A stretch of DNA of 64,000 nucleotides from an uncultured Flavobacteriales bacterium. GTDB lineage: Bacteria > Bacteroidota > Bacteroidia > Flavobacteriales > Schleiferiaceae. The position numbers and the translations under genes are program-made. The stretch lies in NCBI GenBank assembly GCA_938084135.1, contig CALKDS010000001.1:1-64000 (forward strand), read 5' to 3'. Numbering within the stretch: the stretch's first letter is position 1; each line of letters begins with the position of its first letter. Of the stretch, positions 60,888-64,000 are shown piece after piece. The notes under the pieces are model-generated. The model was not told the origin of the DNA and ran no database searches. It saw only the letters and a program-made list of their open reading frames with translations.

Positions 60888-61717
60888 TTCTCTTTCCCTC
60901 TTTTGTAAGATTTGGGGATTTCACAAACAGGAATGGGTAGCATCTTATGGCTATTTGATCTATGGTATTCAATGAAAAGGAGCAAAACCTCTTTTTCTCT
61001 CTTTTTCAAATTACTTTCTAAAATATTATTGACATCATCCTTTAACAGATTCCAATTTTTCTCAATAACCCATTTCATAGCCACTTCAAGTTCTGGGTAA
61101 GTTGCTCCAATTTGATCTTCATCATTTCTTTCATCTTTCCATAAACCATCTGTAGGAGCTGCATCCAAAATAGTTTGAGAAACTCCCTTATATTTTGCTA
61201 ATTCAAATACTTCAGATTTAAATAAATCAGCAATTGGACTAATATCTACCCCTCCATCCCCATATTTTGTATAAAAACCTACACCAAAATCTTCAATTTT
61301 ATTTCCAGTTCCAATAACCAGTAAATTATGGTTTTGAGCATATGCATATAAAGTGGTCATTCGGATTCTTGCCCGAGCATTTGCAAGTGATAGTTCAGTA
61401 TTATAATTTTTACTAAGATTTAATATTGAAACCAGTGAATCAAAAACTAAAGTCAAATCTCGTTGCTCCATATATACATTACCATATTTTTCTTTTAAGC
61501 TTTTCATATGGCTATATGCTCTTTTAGACTGACTCTTAGCCTGATGAATAGGTAATTCTAATAAATGAGTTGCAAGTTGAGTTGAAGCGCACAAAGAAGA
61601 CGTCAATGCTGAGTCGACACCTCCAGATACTCCAACGACAAATCCATTTACTCCAGAAGACATGGCGTAATCAGATAGCCAACTTACTATATGTTTATCA
61701 ATTTGACTAAGGTTCAT
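60884..61717 (-). CDS. nadE: NAD+ synthetase (ammonia-dependent form)
   Basis: Converts nicotinate adenine dinucleotide to NAD+ with ATP and ammonia. The PP-loop SGGVDS (31-36, VVGVSGGVDSALTSSLC) and the blocks NARARIRMTTLYAYAQ, VIGTGNKIEDFGVGFYTKYGDGGVDISPIADL and AAPTDGLWKDERNDEDQIG are conserved. At 277 residues it has no glutaminase domain. It is divergent from gldB with 24 bases between starts and convergent with the phosphatase gene. Confidence 0.95.
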   Translation of the reverse strand: MNLSQIDKHIVSWLSDYAMSSGVNGFVVGVSGGVDSALTSSLCASTQLATHLLELPIHQAKSQSKRAYSHMKSLKEKYGNVYMEQRDLTLVFDSLVSILNLSKNYNTELSLANARARIRMTTLYAYAQNHNLLVIGTGNKIEDFGVGFYTKYGDGGVDISPIADLFKSEVFELAKYKGVSQTILDAAPTDGLWKDERNDEDQIGATYPELEVAMKWVIEKNWNLLKDDVNNILESNLKKREKEVLLLFIEYHRSNSHKMLPIPVCEIPKSYKRGKEN

Positions 61718-61736
61718 TTTTGGATAAGTACTTTTG
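61702..61736 (+). promoter_or_regulatory. Promoter of gldB; -7 box 5 bases from the ATG
   Basis: A perfect TAnnTTTG (TACTTTTG, 61729-61736) is followed by GCATA and the ATG at 61742. TTTG at 61702-61705 lies 23 bases upstream of the box, slightly long for a -33 element and inside the nadE coding start. A leaderless or nearly leaderless gldB mRNA is implied. Confidence 0.5.
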
Positions 61737-61741
61737 GCATA

Positions 61742-62740
61742 ATGTTTAAAATAATATCAAAATTAATACTCTTATTTGGCATACTAGTGTCACTAAATTC
61801 ATGCCAAGAGAATCCATGGGAACAACTCCCTAGATCGAATGCTGCAAATCAACTAAATATTATTCATTTTTCAGATTCTATTTTAGGTTTAGATTCGATT
61901 AGTATGTTCAATAAGCTTGAGCAAATGCAATATCGACATCCCACAATTTTCTTTGATTCTGATAGCTCCTACGACTGGAAGAAAGACCTCCCCCCTTATT
62001 TATTAGATCCAGAGGTGCAAGCACTATATAAAGATGCTTTAAAGTCTCGCATGCCTCTTGATGAGTTTAAATCTGATATAAATTCTGGAGTATCTCAATA
62101 CAAATTGAGATTCCAAGAGAAAGCAAAAGAATTTGATATATATACATACATAAGTAGAAATGAAAAATTTTGGATACTGGAAGGTCCAAAGCATTTTTTT
62201 ATTCCGTGGGACAGGTATCTGGGAAGTGATCATCCCCTGTATGCTCGAGAGGCGAAGTATCAGCTTTCAAGACATGATTCCGATCAAGTTATCATCGAAC
62301 TATTCCGTTCATTAAGTAAAGGTCACATACCGCAAGTTCAAAAGAATTCATCATTGCTATCTGCAATGATCAATTCAGGGAAAAGTGTTTTATTTCTTCA
62401 AACTATTTTAGGTGATTCCCAGGCCCAGAAAGCACTAAACATGGATGTTATTCAAAATCAATTTATGATTAATAATGAAGCGGCTCTATGGAAAGTATTG
62501 TTAAAAAAGAAATGGCTTTTTGATAACTCTTTTGATTTAAAAAGAAAACTCATTGAAGCTGCTCCATTTAGTGCATTTACAACTTCAAATGATCAAATTA
62601 TACCTGGACAAGCAGGAGCTTGGTTTGGTTGGAGAATCCTTCAAAACTATTGGTCCGAAAATCCCGAACTAGCTTTATCGGAAATTATGGCTGACGAAAA
62701 CGTAAATTTGATCCTTCAAAAATCTGGTTACAGACCTTAA
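61742..62740 (+). CDS. gldB: Gliding motility lipoprotein GldB
   Basis: A 332-residue lipoprotein with anchor Cys21 (LVSLNSCQEN). The blocks RFSDSILGLD-like IIHFSDSILGLDSISMFNKLEQ, FIPWDRYLGSDHPLY and NNEAALWKVLLKKKWLFDN, AWFGWRILQNYWSENPE fit GldB, which is needed for gliding in Flavobacterium; its biochemical role is unclear. The assignment is strongly supported by gldC 11 bases downstream and nadE upstream, the order known from Flavobacterium. I chose ATG 61742 because it gives a standard lipoprotein signal and follows the promoter box. Confidence 0.88.
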   Translation: MFKIISKLILLFGILVSLNSCQENPWEQLPRSNAANQLNIIHFSDSILGLDSISMFNKLEQMQYRHPTIFFDSDSSYDWKKDLPPYLLDPEVQALYKDALKSRMPLDEFKSDINSGVSQYKLRFQEKAKEFDIYTYISRNEKFWILEGPKHFFIPWDRYLGSDHPLYAREAKYQLSRHDSDQVIIELFRSLSKGHIPQVQKNSSLLSAMINSGKSVLFLQTILGDSQAQKALNMDVIQNQFMINNEAALWKVLLKKKWLFDNSFDLKRKLIEAAPFSAFTTSNDQIIPGQAGAWFGWRILQNYWSENPELALSEIMADENVNLILQKSGYRP

Positions 62741-62751
62741 ATATCTTTTTT

Positions 62752-63075
62752 ATGAATTCCAAAATCAATCTTGACATTGAACTTGATCTTAATAAAATCC
62801 CCACAAACATAGAATGGTCTGCTCCAGATGGAGGTGTGAAAAAATCAAAGGCTGATGCATTTATGCTATCCGTTTGGGATGGCAAGACTAAAGATACTTT
62901 AAGAATTGATCTCTGGACTAAAAATATGATGGTGGATGATATGAAGAAATTTTATCATCAAACCTTACTCTCGATGGCTGATGGGTTTCAAAGATCAACC
63001 AATGAAGACGAAATGTCTGAAGATATAAGAGATTTTGCTAAATATTTTGCAGAGAAATTAAAACTTATTGTGTAA
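62752..63075 (+). CDS. gldC: Gliding motility protein GldC
   Basis: A 107-residue soluble protein without signal peptide. INLDIELDLNKIPTNIEWSA, KKSKADAFMLSVWDGKTKDTLRIDLWTKNMMVDDMKKF and the C-terminal DIRDFAKYFAEKL are the GldC pattern. In Flavobacterium it enhances gliding and works with GldB; its mechanism is unknown. It ends 12 bases before the convergent engB gene; a small inverted repeat spans both stop codons. Confidence 0.92.
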   Translation: MNSKINLDIELDLNKIPTNIEWSAPDGGVKKSKADAFMLSVWDGKTKDTLRIDLWTKNMMVDDMKKFYHQTLLSMADGFQRSTNEDEMSEDIRDFAKYFAEKLKLIV

Positions 63076-63090
63076 CTAATTTCTTAGTTA
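63073..63090. terminator. Short dyad spanning the gldC and engB stop codons
   Basis: TAACTAA-TTTC-TTAGTTA is a perfect 7-bp inverted repeat that begins with the gldC stop and ends with the engB stop on the other strand. It is AT-rich with no strong T-run, so a weak bidirectional terminator at best. Confidence 0.3.
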
Positions 63091-63762
63091 TTCTAAACCT
63101 CTTTCAGAAGTATTAATTTCTTCCAGTAAAAGAGGAGATAGTTCCAGTGTCAATTTCCTTATTGATTCAATCAATTCAACTCGACCCAAAGCTGTTTCTG
63201 CGCTTGTTAAATACATAGGAGGAATATTCTCCCACTCTTGAAGCATTTTTTTCTTAAATGCCGCCTGATTCTTTCCAAACGCACTACTTGACAATTTATC
63301 TAGTTTGGTAAAAACGAGAGAAAACGGTATCCCCCACTCTCCCAGATTTCTGATAAAATCTATATCTTTTTTTTGAGGCTCGAGCCGACCATCAATTAGT
63401 ACAAAAACATTAACTAGATTCCTTCTGTTTTTTAAATAATGACTAATCATTTTAGAGAAAATCTCTCGTTGGACTTTACTAACTTTTGCATAGCCATAAC
63501 CGGGAAGATCAACCAATGACCACAATCCAGCATCCATTGTAAAATGATTAATGAGCTGAGTTTTCCCAGGTTTACCTGATATTTTTGCTAAACCCGAATT
63601 GTTAGCCAAGCAATTTATTAAAGAAGATTTACCAACATTAGATCTCCCGATAAAAGCAAATTCAGGAACTGAAATTTTAGGACATTCAGAAGTCCGAGAT
63701 GCAGATTTGGCAAATTCTGCCTTAATTGGGGGAACTAATTTGACAGTAATTTGTCTAGCCAT
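63088..63762 (-). CDS. engB: Ribosome-biogenesis GTPase EngB (YihA/YsxC)
   Basis: A 224-residue GTPase needed for large-subunit assembly. G1 is GRSNVGKSSL (39-48), G3 is LVDLPGYGYAKV, and G4 is VFTKLDKLSS; KPGKTQLINHF is the G2 region. The start ATG 63760-63762 (MARQITVKLVPP) is normal for the family; the longer frame would add residues from the upstream hydrolase. Its start overlaps the end of that hydrolase gene by 28 bases, so the two are co-transcribed. Confidence 0.95.
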   Translation of the reverse strand: MARQITVKLVPPIKAEFAKSASRTSECPKISVPEFAFIGRSNVGKSSLINCLANNSGLAKISGKPGKTQLINHFTMDAGLWSLVDLPGYGYAKVSKVQREIFSKMISHYLKNRRNLVNVFVLIDGRLEPQKKDIDFIRNLGEWGIPFSLVFTKLDKLSSSAFGKNQAAFKKKMLQEWENIPPMYLTSAETALGRVELIESIRKLTLELSPLLLEEINTSERGLE

Positions 63763-64000
63763 TTTTGAATTATTGTATTGAATTCTTCTGGTCGCTCCAT
63801 CATCGCTGCATGCCCACATTCATCAATCCAGTGTAGTTCCGAATTTGGCATGAGATTATTGAATTTATCAGCAACTTCAGGTGGTGTAACATCATCTTGT
63901 CTACCCCAAACTATGCATGTAGGCACCTTGAATTCTTTAATATCATTCGACATATTATGTCTAATAGCACTTTTAGAAATAGCCAAAGTTTTAATCGCCT
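63735..64000 (-). CDS. Alpha/beta hydrolase (C-terminal part)
   Basis: The last 87 or so codons of a gene that continues past the right edge. IKEFKVPTCIVWGRQDDVTPPEVADKFNNLMPNSELHWIDECGHAAMMERPEEFNTIIQKWL is the C-terminal third of an alpha/beta hydrolase, with the acid Asp in GRQDDVTP and the catalytic His in DECGHAAM. The nucleophile elbow would be outside the window. It overlaps engB by 28 bases. Substrate unknown. Confidence 0.88.
   Translation of the reverse strand, partial: AIKTLAISKSAIRHNMSNDIKEFKVPTCIVWGRQDDVTPPEVADKFNNLMPNSELHWIDECGHAAMMERPEEFNTIIQKWLDKLLSN

Overview
The window is chromosomal DNA from a low-GC Bacteroidota, most likely a marine or aquatic member of the Flavobacteriales. 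The grounds are: a SusC/RagA-type TonB receptor, gliding/type IX secretion genes (porP/sprF, gldK-L-M-N, gldB-gldC), a secreted amylase with a type IX sorting domain, DUF4254 and DUF5522 proteins, a PafA-type phosphatase, and promoters of the Bacteroidota type (-7 box TAnnTTTG). No phage, insertion sequence, CRISPR array or rRNA was seen. Coding density is very high, and no gap between genes exceeds about 270 bases.

Layout. 1-745: start of a SusC-like receptor. 937-6803: surface polysaccharide locus (O-antigen ligase, Wzz-like protein, sulfotransferase, flippase on the minus strand; a divergent GT4 glycosyltransferase). 6793-9625: rnhB, a lipoprotein, a glucosaminidase. 9697-12444: small Cys-rich protein, urocanate hydratase, OmpH-like chaperone. 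12457-14842: acyl-CoA dehydrogenase divergent from anmK. 14930-19501: NhaD antiporter, ExbB/ExbD/TonB-like energy transduction, FolC. 19498-20887: two divergent secreted proteins of unknown function. 20907-28587 (minus): lpd-pabB-tilS-dsbD-DUF4254-GT9. 28664-32796: lnt divergent from pssA-purS-acpH, then plsC. 32811-38929 (minus): PAP2 phosphatase, GH13 amylase, an outer-membrane protein, a SPOR lipoprotein. 38990-41705: tRNA-Leu, a small membrane protein, groEL-groES. 41845-46974 (minus): miaB, secreted protein, sigma-54 activator, lptE, TPR-like protein, secG. 47083-57227: topA, a ureohydrolase-fold protein, porP/sprF, gldK-L-M-N, a FAD oxidoreductase. 57318-60887: ABC-F protein, PafA-like phosphatase. 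60884-63762: nadE divergent from gldB-gldC, then engB. 63735-64000: part of an alpha/beta hydrolase.

How the genes work together. Much of the window builds and energises the cell envelope: polysaccharide synthesis, LPS insertion (LptE), lipoprotein acylation (Lnt), phospholipid synthesis (PssA, PlsC), OmpH chaperone, TonB/ExbBD energy supply, SecG, and the GldKLMN motor/core with PorP and GldB/C. The amylase is a likely type IX cargo.

Three observations stand out. First, at least eight genes carry a perfect TAnnTTTG box only 4-5 bases before the start codon, which implies leaderless or nearly leaderless mRNAs. Second, groESL is preceded by a sigma-54-type -24/-12 promoter and a perfect inverted repeat, next to an operon encoding a sigma-54 activator. 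Third, the ureohydrolase-like protein beside the type IX genes has lost the arginase metal-binding motifs.
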